23,212 bases of DNA from Aquariibacter sp964433315 (GCA_964433315.1 CAYSQO010000031.1:1-23212); one strand, 5' to 3'; positions 15,324 to 23,212 are shown, counted from the stretch's first letter. Program-made: numbers and translations. Notes: generated by a model from the letters alone, not told the origin.

Positions 15324-18300
15324 TCAGAGGCCCAGGTCGCGGCCGGGCTGGATCTGCGCGCGGGCCACGCCGCTCAGCAGGACCAGCAGCACCGGCCGGC
15401 CGGGGCCGGCGCTGCCGTCGGCGTCGAACAGCAGCCCGAGGCCGCGCGCGCTGTCCTGCAGCACGAGGTGGCCGCTGGCGATCAGGTCGCGGCCGCCCAG
15501 GCCCTGGGCGGCGATCAGCTCGGCCAGTTCGATGCGGTCCACGCCGGGGGTGAAGTCCAGCACCGTGTCGCCGGCCTCGCGCAGGCTGCGGATCACGAAG
15601 ACATCCGCCCCCGGGCCGCCCTGCACGCTGTTGGCGCCCTCGCCGGCGACGATGACGTCGTCCCCGGCCGTGCCGTTCACCGGCCCGCGCGGGCCGGCCG
15701 CCTGCAGGGCCGGCGCCAGGTTCAGGCCGACCTTGACCGGGTCGTGGTCCGAGGCGCGGAAGGGCGTGGGGCGGTAGCGGTCGTCGGGCTTGAACTCGGT
15801 GTTGTAGTCCAGCACCGAGGGCTCGTCGGCGTTGATCGCCCACTCGTCGGCCTTCACCACCCGGGCCGCCAGGGCCGGGCTGCTCAGGGCATGGTCCAGC
15901 CGCCCGGCTGCGCCGTCGAAGACGAAGGAGTAGCCGAAGCGCTTGTCGCGGCCGATCTCGTCGACCAGGCCAGCGGCGCGCAGGGTGGCGATCGGGTCTT
16001 CCTGCGCATAGGCGTTCAGGTCACCCAGCACCATCACTTCCGGCGTGGCCGGCACCCCGGGCCGGGCGGCCTGCAGGCGGCCGATGAAGCCCAGCAGCGC
16101 GTGGGCCTGGGCCACGCGGGTGGCGTTGAAGCAGCCCTGGCCGTCGCCCGCATCCAGGTCGGCGCCGCTGGCGCCATCGCAGCCCTTGGACTTGAAGTGG
16201 TTCACCACCACGGTGAAGCGGGTGCCGGCCGCCGTCTGGAAGGTCTGCGCCACCGGCGGCCGGTTGTGCACCGCGGCCGTGTCGCTGAGCGAGGCGCCCA
16301 GCAGGCCGAGCCGGGCCGGCTGGTAGATCAGCGCGGTCTTGATCGCGTCGCTGCCGGTGCCGCTGGCCGGGTCGGGCACGGCGGCATAGACCGGGCCGCC
16401 CAGCTCGGCATTGAGCGCGTCGACCAGGCGCTGGACCGCCGTCATGCCGTTGTTCTGCAGCTCGATCAGGCCCAGCACGTCGGCGTTCAGGGCCTTGATC
16501 GCCGCGACCAGCTTGGCCTGCTGGCGCTGGAACTCGGCGAAGTTGCTCGCGCCGCGGCAGTTGCCGGCGCTGACCGAGTGGCCCAGGCTGCAGCCCTGGC
16601 CGCTGGCGCCGTCGGCGCTGCGGCCGTCGGTGAAGGTGGTGAAGTAGTTCAGGAGGTTGAAGCTGGCCACGCTGTGGCTGCCGCCGACGGCCGGCGGCTC
16701 GGGGCTGCGCGGGTTGGCCCGGCTGAAGACGGGCGTCTGCGTGGGCTGCAGGCGGTAGCTGACCGGGCCATCGCTGCTGGCCGTCGCCAGGCCGAAGTCG
16801 ATCACCCCGGTCAGCTGCGCCGTGGTGTCGCCGGCGCGCACGGTGGCGTCCGCGCCCAGGAAGGGGATGGGGTTGGGGTTCTGCAGGCTGCTGCCGTCGT
16901 CGAGCAGCAGGCTGCGGCGGGCGTTGGCCTCGGCCAGGGCCTGGGCCTCGGGGCCCGGGCGGTGGCGGTTGGTCGGCGTCTCCGGGCGTTCGCCCGCGGC
17001 CACGGTCAGCTGGCCGTAGCGGCCGAGGAAGAAGTTCTGGCTGACGGTCAGCGGGCCGCGCAGCGTGACGAGCATGCCCTCGACCCGCTCCAGCAGATCG
17101 CCGCCCTGGGTGAGCAGGTCCACCGCGACCGGCGCCGGCAGCGCGGCCGTGCCCAGCTTGACGACCGTCGGGCTGCCGCCGATCTCGGTCAGCGGGCGGG
17201 CCTCGGCGGCGGGATTGGCGGCGGTGCCGCTGACGTCGAACTCGATCACCGTGCCGCCGACCCGCACGCGGTCGCCGGCGGCCACCGTCGGGGTTGCGCC
17301 CGTGAAGACGAAGAGGCCGTCCGAGCTGAGCGGGTTGCCGTCGCCCACCGGGTCCTGCAGGAAGAAGCCGTTGTTCAGCACCAGGGTCACCACGCCTTCG
17401 GTGCTGACCGTCTGGCCCACCAGCGGGCTGCGCGCGCCGACGCCCTGGATCGCCGGGATGGCGGTCAGCGCGAGGGCCGGTGCTTCCACGGTGACGGTGG
17501 CCGTGCAGCGGGCCGTCTGGCCGCTGTCGTTGGCCCACTGCAGCACCACCGGATGGCTGCCGGCCGCCAGACTGGCCGAGGCGTTGAGCGTGACGCTGGC
17601 CGTGCCCCCCGGGCCGGTGGCCGGGCTGGGCAGGCCCAGCGTCAGGCCCGCGGGCAGGACCCCGACGACGCTGACGGCGTTGACCACGCTGTCCGGATCC
17701 CGCGCCGTCTGCGCCGCGCTGCCGGCCTGGCCAGACTTCAGGCTGAGGTCGGCGCAGCTCGGCACGATCGGCGCGTCGACCGGCGGCGGGGTGACGCTGC
17801 AGGGGTTCAGCGGCGAGGCGCTGTTGCGCGGCGCCGGCAGGGCCGTGGTGAAGTCCCGGCCGTTGTGGTTGCTGTCCGTGCAGCCGCCCCCGGCGCGCAG
17901 GGCGGCCAGGGTGGCGCTGAGCGCCGGGGCGGCGCCGCCGCCCTCGAAGAAGTTGGCCGTGCCGTAGCCCACGGCGTCGGCGATGCGCGCGAGCTGCGCC
18001 GCGTCGCAGGGGCTGCTGGTGGCGCTGCCGCCGTTGCAGGCCAGGCCGCTGGCCGCGCCGCTCGCGTCGGGTGCCACCAGCACGAACTTGCCGTTGGCCG
18101 CGGCGGCGGCGATGGTGCCCTCGCGGTCCGGCGTGGGCAGGGCCGCGCCGTTGGCGCCGCCGGCCAGGCCCAGCAGCAGGTACTGGCCGGGCTGCAGCGT
18201 GAGCGCCGGCAGGGCCAGCGGGCTGTTGCTGGCGAAGCTGCCGGTGCCGGTGGCCGAGGCGTACTGCAGCGACCAGCCGCTCAGGCTGACCGTACTGCTG

Positions 18301-18485
18301 CCGCGGTTGAAGATCTCGACGAAGTCCTTGTTGAGCGTCGCGCCGCTGTTGCCCCCGCCGCCGTAGACCTGGCTGATGACGAGGGCGGGCAGGCTCTGGG
18401 CGACCACGGGGGCGCCCAGCAGGGCGGCGAGGGCCAGCGCCAGCGGGGCGAGCCGCGGGCGGGCCGGGCGGGTGAGTCGGGACAT
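15324..18485 (-). CDS. ExeM/NucH family extracellular endonuclease
   Basis: This is a large secreted nuclease of 1053 aa. After a signal peptide (cleavage near residue 30, VVAQS) comes a lamin-tail domain (about 33-165) with ALVISQVYGGGGNSGATLNK and DFVEIFNRG. Next are a Cys-containing linker, an Ig-like segment, and an OB-like domain with the motif GFFLQDPVGDGNP. The endonuclease/exonuclease/phosphatase domain covers about 604-918, with SFNLLNYF, a catalytic-type Glu in GLIELQNNG, NHFKSKG, LGDLNAYAQEDP and SDHDPVKVGL. The C-terminus (about 935-1053) has an RTX-like stretch (GTAGDDVIVAGEG, GGPGADVFVIRS) as in serralysin-type calcium-binding ends. Such enzymes degrade extracellular DNA and affect biofilms. 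The ATG at 18485 is chosen for the signal peptide; an upstream ATG at 18494 is possible. No type I secretion genes are nearby. Confidence 0.92.
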   Translation of the reverse strand: MSRLTRPARPRLAPLALALAALLGAPVVAQSLPALVISQVYGGGGNSGATLNKDFVEIFNRGSSTVSLSGWSLQYASATGTGSFASNSPLALPALTLQPGQYLLLGLAGGANGAALPTPDREGTIAAAAANGKFVLVAPDASGAASGLACNGGSATSSPCDAAQLARIADAVGYGTANFFEGGGAAPALSATLAALRAGGGCTDSNHNGRDFTTALPAPRNSASPLNPCSVTPPPVDAPIVPSCADLSLKSGQAGSAAQTARDPDSVVNAVSVVGVLPAGLTLGLPSPATGPGGTASVTLNASASLAAGSHPVVLQWANDSGQTARCTATVTVEAPALALTAIPAIQGVGARSPLVGQTVSTEGVVTLVLNNGFFLQDPVGDGNPLSSDGLFVFTGATPTVAAGDRVRVGGTVIEFDVSGTAANPAAEARPLTEIGGSPTVVKLGTAALPAPVAVDLLTQGGDLLERVEGMLVTLRGPLTVSQNFFLGRYGQLTVAAGERPETPTNRHRPGPEAQALAEANARRSLLLDDGSSLQNPNPIPFLGADATVRAGDTTAQLTGVIDFGLATASSDGPVSYRLQPTQTPVFSRANPRSPEPPAVGGSHSVASFNLLNYFTTFTDGRSADGASGQGCSLGHSVSAGNCRGASNFAEFQRQQAKLVAAIKALNADVLGLIELQNNGMTAVQRLVDALNAELGGPVYAAVPDPASGTGSDAIKTALIYQPARLGLLGASLSDTAAVHNRPPVAQTFQTAAGTRFTVVVNHFKSKGCDGASGADLDAGDGQGCFNATRVAQAHALLGFIGRLQAARPGVPATPEVMVLGDLNAYAQEDPIATLRAAGLVDEIGRDKRFGYSFVFDGAAGRLDHALSSPALAARVVKADEWAINADEPSVLDYNTEFKPDDRYRPTPFRASDHDPVKVGLNLAPALQAAGPRGPVNGTAGDDVIVAGEGANSVQGGPGADVFVIRSLREAGDTVLDFTPGVDRIELAELIAAQGLGGRDLIASGHLVLQDSARGLGLLFDADGSAGPGRPVLLVLLSGVARAQIQPGRDLGL

Positions 18486-18638
18486 GGTGGGCATTCCGGG
18501 AGCGGCAGGCGGGCGGCGCCCCGTGGGGGGCAGCTGGATGCCGCGCACTGTGGCGGCGGGCCGTGAAAGCCGCGTGTCGCGTCCGTGTCAGCCCGGCGTG
18601 CGGCGGCCGCCCTCGGCGCGCCCCTCGCGCGCACGCTC

Positions 18639-19802
18639 TCAGCCCTGGCGCCAGCCGCGCCGGCTCCAGGCCAGGGCCGCGGCCAGCAGCAGGGGCGGCA
18701 CCGTCAGGCCCAGGCCGAGCAGGCCCTCGACCAGGCGCTGCGCGGTCTCCGGCCCGCGCGGGCCGAGCAGGGCATTGAGGCCCTGCAGGGCATGGTGCTC
18801 GAACATCAGCAGGCGCAGGCCCTGGAAGGCCGGGAAGCTGCCCGAGAGCGCGAAGACCGCGCCCACCGTCATCAGGTAGCAGAAGCCGAGCAGGCTGGCC
18901 GCCGTCTGGCTGCGGCTGAAGCTGACCACCAGGGTGGCCACCGCGCTCAGGCCCAGGCCCATCAGCAGCAGCACGCCCCACAGCACCCCGCTGCCCAGCA
19001 GGCGCGGCGCCAGCACCGCCAGCATCAGCGCGCAGGCCGCCGCAGCCAGGCCCAGGTGGAAGATGAACTTGGCCAGCAGGGCCAGGCCGGGGCCCACCGG
19101 GCTCAGGGCCAGCGCCTGGGCGATGCCGCGTTCGCGCTCGTGCGCGGCGAAGGAGATGAAGAGTGCGCAGGCCACGAAGAACTGCGCCGAGTAAAGCAGC
19201 ATGGTGCCGACCAGGGCCCGGGTCTGGCCGCTGCCCAGGTCCAGCTTGGCCAGACCGCCCGGCGACGGCAGGGCATGACCGGCGGGGAAGGGCTGCAGGC
19301 CCTGCTCGACGTTCGCGTCCAGGGCCTGGGCAGCCAGGCCCGAAAGCACCCAGCGCGCGAGCTGCTCGCTGCGTGCACGGTCCTCGCCATGACGGAAGAC
19401 GATGCGGCGCAGGGGCTTGAGGCCCTGGGCTTGGCGCGACTGCACCGGGCCGATCTCGGCCGCGCAGGGCAGGCCGCGCGGATAGGCGCTGGCCTGCGGC
19501 TGCTCGCGCGCGACGAACGCCACCGGCAGCCGCGGCCCGGCATGGCGCTGCAGGTAGGCGGCGAAGGCATCGCCCGGCGGATGCACGATCCAGCAGGGCA
19601 GCCGGGCCAAGCGCGCCTCGGCGCGCTGCTGGGCCTGACCGCTGCGCGTCTCCAGGCTGACCAGCACGCTCATCAGCACCAGCAGGCCCACGGCCATCAG
19701 CGCCGCCGGATTGCGGCGCAGGCGCAGCAGCTCCTTGCCGAGCAGCACGAGCAGCGCGCGCAGCGCGCCGGGCGGGCGCGGCTGCGGCAGGCCGGCGCTC
19801 AT
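18639..19802 (-). CDS. ABC-2 type transporter permease
   Basis: This is a 387-aa integral membrane subunit of an ABC exporter. An N-terminal cytoplasmic piece (KELLRLRRNPAALMAVG) leads to TM1 at about residues 35-50. A long extracytoplasmic loop (about 50-200) follows, then five or so hydrophobic helices between about 205 and 380, including LYSAQFFVACALFISFAA and the Gly/Leu-rich segments near the end. The stretch FAAHERERGIAQALALSP is typical of the ABC-2/NatB-type coupling region. Its ATG overlaps the stop of the ATPase gene by four bases (ATGA), so the two are an operon and presumably one transporter. The substrate is unknown; this class includes drug, sodium and polysaccharide exporters as well as permeases of cytochrome-maturation type. 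Confidence 0.9.
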   Translation of the reverse strand: MSAGLPQPRPPGALRALLVLLGKELLRLRRNPAALMAVGLLVLMSVLVSLETRSGQAQQRAEARLARLPCWIVHPPGDAFAAYLQRHAGPRLPVAFVAREQPQASAYPRGLPCAAEIGPVQSRQAQGLKPLRRIVFRHGEDRARSEQLARWVLSGLAAQALDANVEQGLQPFPAGHALPSPGGLAKLDLGSGQTRALVGTMLLYSAQFFVACALFISFAAHERERGIAQALALSPVGPGLALLAKFIFHLGLAAAACALMLAVLAPRLLGSGVLWGVLLLMGLGLSAVATLVVSFSRSQTAASLLGFCYLMTVGAVFALSGSFPAFQGLRLLMFEHHALQGLNALLGPRGPETAQRLVEGLLGLGLTVPPLLLAAALAWSRRGWRQG

Positions 19803-20665
19803 GCCGGCACCCCGCGGGCGGCGCTGGCGGCGGCCGTCAGGCTGCGGAACACTTCTTCGAAGGCCGGTTCGCGGGTGTGCATGCGCAGATGCGGATGCGT
19901 GCGCAGCAGGGCGGCGAGCCGTTCGCGCTCGGCCGCGTCATCCATGCGCAGGCTCAGGCGCTGGCTGCGGCCTTCGCTCTCGTACTGCACCTCGCACCAG
20001 CGCTGCGCGTGGCGGGCGATCAGCCGGGCCGGCGTGTCGCAGGCCAGCAGGCGGCCATGGGCGATCAGGGCCACCCGGTCGCACAGGGCCTCGACTTCGT
20101 CCATGTCGTGGGTGGTCAGGAAGACGGTGCGGCCCTCGGCCACCTGCTCGCGCAGCAGCGCATGCACGCGGCCGATGGCATGGCGGTCGAGATGGGCGGT
20201 GGGTTCGTCCAGGAAGATGACCTGCGGCGCATGCATCAGCTCGCGCGCGATCAGCAGCTTCTTCTTCATGCCGCGCGAGTAGCTGCGCACCTTCAGGTCG
20301 GCGGCCTCGCTGAGCTCGACCCGTGCGAGCCAGGCATCCACCGCACGCGGGTCGACCCCGTAGAGCCGCGCGAAGAGTTGCAGGTTCTCGCGCGCGCTGA
20401 GGTCTTCGTAATGCGTGTCCGCATCGGGCACGCAGGCCATGCGCGGCTTGAGCTTGTCCAGCTCGCGCGGCAGCTCGCAGCCGGCCACCCGCACGCGGCC
20501 CCCGCTGGCGCGCAGCGCGCCGCTGAGCACGCGCATCGTCGTCGTCTTGCCGGCGCCGTTGGGGCCCAGGAAGCCGAAGAGCTCGCCCGCGGGCACGCTC
20601 AGGCTCAGGCTCTCGACCGCCGTGAAGCGGCCGAAGCGCAGTTGCATCTGATCCAGCTCGATCAT
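19799..20665 (-). CDS. ABC transporter ATP-binding protein
   Basis: This is a 288-aa nucleotide-binding subunit that would power the permease encoded immediately downstream. Walker A is GPNGAGKT at residues 34-41. The signature motif is degenerate, YSRGMKKK (129-136) in place of LSGGQ. Walker B is VIFLDEP (149-155), with His186 in the switch LTTHDMDE. The Q-loop glutamine position appears to be Asp81 (ACVPDADTHYED), a substitution seen in some ABC-2/NatA-like exporters. The C-terminal ~80 residues form a small domain after the ATPase core. The start ATG at 20665 has only a weak Shine-Dalgarno sequence. The gene heads a two-gene operon (ATPase then permease) with a 4-base overlap. Confidence 0.94.
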   Translation of the reverse strand: MIELDQMQLRFGRFTAVESLSLSVPAGELFGFLGPNGAGKTTTMRVLSGALRASGGRVRVAGCELPRELDKLKPRMACVPDADTHYEDLSARENLQLFARLYGVDPRAVDAWLARVELSEAADLKVRSYSRGMKKKLLIARELMHAPQVIFLDEPTAHLDRHAIGRVHALLREQVAEGRTVFLTTHDMDEVEALCDRVALIAHGRLLACDTPARLIARHAQRWCEVQYESEGRSQRLSLRMDDAAERERLAALLRTHPHLRMHTREPAFEEVFRSLTAAASAARGVPA

Positions 20666-20735
20666 CCCGTTCGCCCCAAGCCCGGTGAAATGCGGGCCTG
20701 CCGCACGCTACGCAGGGTGGGGCGGATGGCTGCGG

Positions 20736-20778
20736 GAAAAGCTCACGAGCCCGCCGGGGGGAAGCCCGGGCCGGCGGG
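20736..20778 (-). terminator. Candidate terminator downstream of the kinase-USP gene
   Basis: On the minus strand, CCCGCCGG (20771-20778) and CCGGCGGG (20750-20757) form an eight-base perfect stem with a 13-base loop, six bases after the kinase-USP stop. A TTTT run lies about ten bases beyond the stem (20737-20740), farther than in a classical terminator, so confidence is moderate. Confidence 0.4.
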
Positions 20779-20783
20779 ACCGC

Positions 20784-22256
20784 TCAGTCCTCGGCCGCGC
20801 GCACCACGGTGACGGTGCAGTCCGACTCGGCCACCACCTGCGAGGACACGCTGCCGAGGTAGCGCCGCAGGGTGGACTGGCCGCGCGCGCCCATGACGAT
20901 GTGGTCGACCTGGTTGCGGCGGGCGAAGTCGACGACGGCCGCCGCCGCATCCGGTGCCTCCAGCACGTGGAAGGTCAGCCGGCCTTCCTCCAGATTCAGG
21001 CGCTTGCTGATCGGCCGGGCCCAGTACTTGAGCTTGACCAGCTGCTTCACGTGCAGGCTGTGGCCGGACTTGTCGAGCTTCTCGTCCATGCCCAGGCGGG
21101 CCGTGCGCATGACGCTGACGCAGGCCAGGCGGGCGCCGGGCTCGGTGAGCAGGATGCGGCGCACCGTCTCGCGCAGGCTGTCGAGCAGCGGTCCGGTGGC
21201 GCCTTCGATGTCCACGGCCGCCATCACGATGGGGCTGGTGCGGACCTGCTCGCTGGCGGTGGCGGCGACCACCGGCTCGGCGCCAAGCGCGAAGAACCAG
21301 CGCTTGAAGCGGGTCCAGCTGCTGCTGCGGGCCAGGCGCTCGGCGCGGCGGCCGAGTGCGACCTGGCCGGGGTTCTGCAGGTCCAGCGCCAGCTGGGCCG
21401 CGCTCTGGTAGCGGCGGTCGGGCCGCACCTCCAGGCAGCGCAGGATCACCTCCTGCAGCCAGGGCGGACAGTCGCTGCGCAGCGCGCGCGGCGGCACCGG
21501 GTCGAGGTAGAGCCGCTTGCGCAGGCCGCGCACCGAGGTCGGGGCGCCGAAGGGCCGCTCCCCGGTGGTGAAGTGGTAGAGCATCACGCCCAGCGCGAAC
21601 AGGTCGCTGCGCGGATCGCTGCGGACGAACTGCACCTGCTCCGGCGACATGTAGGGCCCGGTGCCCATGGGCAGGGTGAACTCCTCGTCCAGCAGGTCGG
21701 GCAGGTGGTCGTGGCGCGACAGGCCGAAGTCCACCAGCACCGCCGTGCCGTCGGGCCGCATCAGGATGTTGCTGGGCTTGATGTCCAGGTGCACCACGTG
21801 CTGGCGGTGCAGCTCGTGCAGGGCGGTGGCCACCCGCGAGCCGATCTCCACCACCTCGTCCAGGGCCAGGGGCGCCTCGTCCAGCCGCGCACGCAGGCTC
21901 TCGCCCGGGATGTGCTCCATCACGATGTGCGGCTGGCGCGTGAAGTCGCCCTTGGCCACGAAGGCCGGCACATGCACCCCGGACAGGGTCGGCATGATCA
22001 TCCGCTCGACCTCGAAGCCGACGATGGAGGCCGGATCCTCGCCGCCCTTGATGCGCGGCACCTTCATGATCAGCGGCATGCCGTCGGGCTCGCCCTCGGG
22101 CGCGTCGACCCGCCGCACCCGCCACAGCGTCGCCATGCCGCCCTGGTGCAGGCGCTCCTCCAGGCGGAAGCCGTCGATGACCTGGCCCGGGCTCAGGGGC
22201 TGACGCTCGGGCAGGTCGGGCAAGCGGCCGCCGGTGAACGAGGTGCTGCTGTCCAT
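20784..22256 (-). CDS. Bifunctional Ser/Thr protein kinase / universal stress protein
   Basis: This is a 490-aa soluble fusion protein. The Hanks-type kinase domain spans about residues 30-295. It has the glycine loop LHQGGMATLW (36-45), ATP-anchoring Lys65, Glu84, catalytic Asp158 with Lys160 and Asn163 (HLDIKPSN), DFG at 176-178, and MSPEQ. The HLD triplet lacks the usual Arg, so it is a non-RD kinase. After a linker (about 300-340), a UspA domain (about 341-488) ends in a nucleotide-binding motif of type GxxG...GS. This is GARG at 456-459, then GS at 468-469, one residue shorter than the usual nine-residue spacing. No membrane segment or extracellular sensor is seen, so it is probably cytosolic. 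Its ATG lies seven bases after the metallophosphoesterase stop, with GAGG overlapping that stop, so the two are coupled. Confidence 0.94.
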   Translation of the reverse strand: MDSSTSFTGGRLPDLPERQPLSPGQVIDGFRLEERLHQGGMATLWRVRRVDAPEGEPDGMPLIMKVPRIKGGEDPASIVGFEVERMIMPTLSGVHVPAFVAKGDFTRQPHIVMEHIPGESLRARLDEAPLALDEVVEIGSRVATALHELHRQHVVHLDIKPSNILMRPDGTAVLVDFGLSRHDHLPDLLDEEFTLPMGTGPYMSPEQVQFVRSDPRSDLFALGVMLYHFTTGERPFGAPTSVRGLRKRLYLDPVPPRALRSDCPPWLQEVILRCLEVRPDRRYQSAAQLALDLQNPGQVALGRRAERLARSSSWTRFKRWFFALGAEPVVAATASEQVRTSPIVMAAVDIEGATGPLLDSLRETVRRILLTEPGARLACVSVMRTARLGMDEKLDKSGHSLHVKQLVKLKYWARPISKRLNLEEGRLTFHVLEAPDAAAAVVDFARRNQVDHIVMGARGQSTLRRYLGSVSSQVVAESDCTVTVVRAAED

Positions 22257-22263
22257 GGCCGCC

Positions 22264-23007
22264 TCAGTGCCCGTGCAGCAGGCGCTCGGCCTGGCGCGGC
22301 GGCAGGCCGGCGCGGCGGATCTTGTCCGCCGCCAGTTCGTGGTCGTAGGGCACGCGGTGGAAGGTCAGCATCCCGGCCTCGGTGTCGTAGATGGCGTAGC
22401 TCGCGGCGGGGTTGCCGTCGCGCGGCTGGCCGGTGGAGCCCGGCAGCACCAGCCACTGCCGCAGCGGCAGCAGCGGGATCGGCATGCCGGGGGTGGGGTG
22501 GAAGTCCCCGCTCTTGCCGACGGTCGACAGGTAGTAGAGCCGCGGCTCGTGCACATGGCCGCAGAAGACCAGCCGCGCCCGGGTCGCCAGCAGGCTGCGC
22601 GTGGCCTCGGCCCGGCTGTCGATGTAGCCCCACTCCGCGGGCGCATGGGCGTTGGCGTGCACGAACAGCATCTGCTCGACGCTGCGGCTCATCGGCAGGC
22701 CGGCCAGGAAGTCGCGCTGCGCGGGGTCGAGCTGCTCGCGGGTCCAGCCGATGATGTGGCGGGCCTCGGCATGCATCTGCGGCGAGGGGCCGCGCACCAC
22801 GGCCTCGTCGTGGTTGCCGCCGACGGCCCAGGCGCCGCGGGCCATGTGCTCGCGCAGGGTGTCGACCACCCAGCCGGGGTCGGCGCCGTAGCCGACGAAG
22901 TCGCCCAGGAAGGCCTGCTGGCTCGCGCCCTGGGCCTGGGCGTGGTCGAGCACGGCCTCCAGCGCTTCGCGGTTGGCGTGGATGTCGGTGATCAGGGCCA
23001 GCTTCAT
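22264..23007 (-). CDS. Metallophosphoesterase (calcineurin-like, YfcE-type)
   Basis: This is a 247-aa metal-dependent phosphoesterase with all calcineurin-like motifs: Asp8 and His10 (LITDIHANREA), Asp36 (LGDFVGYGADP), Asn65-His66 (GGNHDE), His117 (LFVHANAH), and His151/His153 (FCGHVHEP). It is cytoplasmic by appearance. The ATG at 23007 is chosen because the metal-binding motif begins at residue 8, as in the family; an upstream in-frame ATG at 23097 would add 30 unlikely residues and overlap the pntB terminator. Substrates of this class vary (phosphodiesters, nucleotides, phosphoproteins). Being the first gene of an operon with a protein kinase raises the possibility that it reverses that kinase's action, but this is inference. 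Confidence 0.92.
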   Translation of the reverse strand: MKLALITDIHANREALEAVLDHAQAQGASQQAFLGDFVGYGADPGWVVDTLREHMARGAWAVGGNHDEAVVRGPSPQMHAEARHIIGWTREQLDPAQRDFLAGLPMSRSVEQMLFVHANAHAPAEWGYIDSRAEATRSLLATRARLVFCGHVHEPRLYYLSTVGKSGDFHPTPGMPIPLLPLRQWLVLPGSTGQPRDGNPAASYAIYDTEAGMLTFHRVPYDHELAADKIRRAGLPPRQAERLLHGH

Positions 23008-23098
23008 GGGGCCGCGTTCTTGGGCTGCATGGCCCGAGCATAGGCAGTGCGGCTGACAGCCGCCAAACGTTGCCCGGCAGCCCAGCGCCGCGCCCATG

Positions 23099-23123
23099 AA
23101 AAACGCCTCCCGAAGGAGGCGTT
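23099..23123 (-). terminator. Intrinsic terminator downstream of the pntB-like gene
   Basis: A nine-base perfect stem (AACGCCTCC/GGAGGCGTT) has the stable tetraloop TTCG on the minus strand. It ends in a TTTTT run on that strand. It lies about 40 bases after the stop codon of the gene at the right edge and before the metallophosphoesterase gene, separating the two transcription units. Confidence 0.9.
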
Positions 23124-23164
23124 CCTGCGCTGCGGGGGGCCGGCGGCGGGCCGGCCCGGCCGCC

Positions 23165-23212
23165 TCACTCCACCGCCTTGACCATTTCCTCGACGACCTT
23201 CTTGGCGTCGCC
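23165..23212 (-). CDS. pntB: C-terminal end of a gene, probably NAD(P) transhydrogenase subunit beta
   Basis: Only the last 15 codons and the stop are inside the window; they read GDAKKVVEEMVKAVE. This resembles the end of the PntB subunit of the proton-translocating transhydrogenase, whose E. coli form ends in FGDAKASVDAILKAL (from memory). The membrane enzyme moves hydride between NADH and NADP. With so few residues the identity is tentative. The terminator that follows supports a real gene end. Confidence 0.5.
   Translation of the reverse strand, partial: GDAKKVVEEMVKAVE

Noticed and set aside
14535..18566. A 1343-codon open frame on the plus strand opposite the nuclease and PEP-CTERM genes
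   Set aside because: It is a GC-driven shadow. The product is low-complexity (Arg/Ala/Gly/Gln-rich) with no recognisable domain, and the opposite strand encodes well-defined protein families.
16021..18981. A 986-codon minus-strand frame overlapping the nuclease in another frame
   Set aside because: It is Arg/Pro/Gly-rich low-complexity output typical of a +1/+2 shadow in high-GC genes.
18585..20282. A 565-codon plus-strand frame opposite the ABC transporter genes
   Set aside because: It is antisense to two genes with full ABC motifs and has no recognisable domain.
20685..22754. A 689-codon plus-strand frame opposite the kinase-USP and phosphoesterase genes
   Set aside because: It is a low-complexity antisense shadow; all catalytic motifs lie on the minus strand.
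1..23212. Search for CRISPR arrays, tRNA/rRNA genes, insertion sequences, integrases, phage genes or toxin-antitoxin pairs
   Set aside because: No regularly spaced repeats, cloverleaf-like sequences, transposase or integrase motifs, or small paired toxin-antitoxin ORFs were seen by eye.

Overview
The window is about 23 kb of very GC-rich bacterial chromosome, densely packed, with no rRNA, tRNA, CRISPR array or mobile element that I can see. Several features together suggest a betaproteobacterium of the order Burkholderiales, perhaps the Rubrivivax/Leptothrix/Ideonella side: a metX-metW pair, a lone Bug/TctC-type solute-binding protein, a PEP-CTERM protein, and the extreme GC content. This placement is inference from gene content, not a database match.

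Layout. Bases 1-5769 (+) hold a tripartite RND efflux operon: adaptor (5' end cut by the window edge), inner-membrane pump and outer-membrane lipoprotein channel. Bases 5863-7604 (-) hold metX-metW for methionine biosynthesis. metX is preceded by a leader containing a recognisable SAM-II riboswitch aptamer and a strong intrinsic terminator just before its GTG start. Divergent from it, 7945-10715 (+) is a two-component pair: a LuxR/NarL-type response regulator overlapping a seven-transmembrane sensor kinase with unusual proline-rich insertions. A glutathione S-transferase-like gene (-) converges on it, and purB (+) follows with its own terminator.

From 13036 to the right edge every gene is on the minus strand. 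In map order these are an orphan TctC/Bug binding protein, a small conserved-looking hypothetical, a PEP-CTERM exported protein, a large ExeM/NucH-type secreted endonuclease, an ABC exporter pair (permease and ATPase), a Ser/Thr kinase-universal stress protein fusion with an upstream metallophosphoesterase, and finally the last 15 codons of what looks like pntB with its terminator.

Most of the window is ordinary core and accessory metabolism. I do not see a clearly undescribed multi-gene system. The parts most worth a second look are the metX SAM-II leader with its possible antiterminator pairings, the atypical sensor kinase (lipobox, two Pro-rich insertions, altered G1 box), the kinase-USP/phosphoesterase operon, and the ExeM nuclease with an RTX-like tail beside a PEP-CTERM protein.
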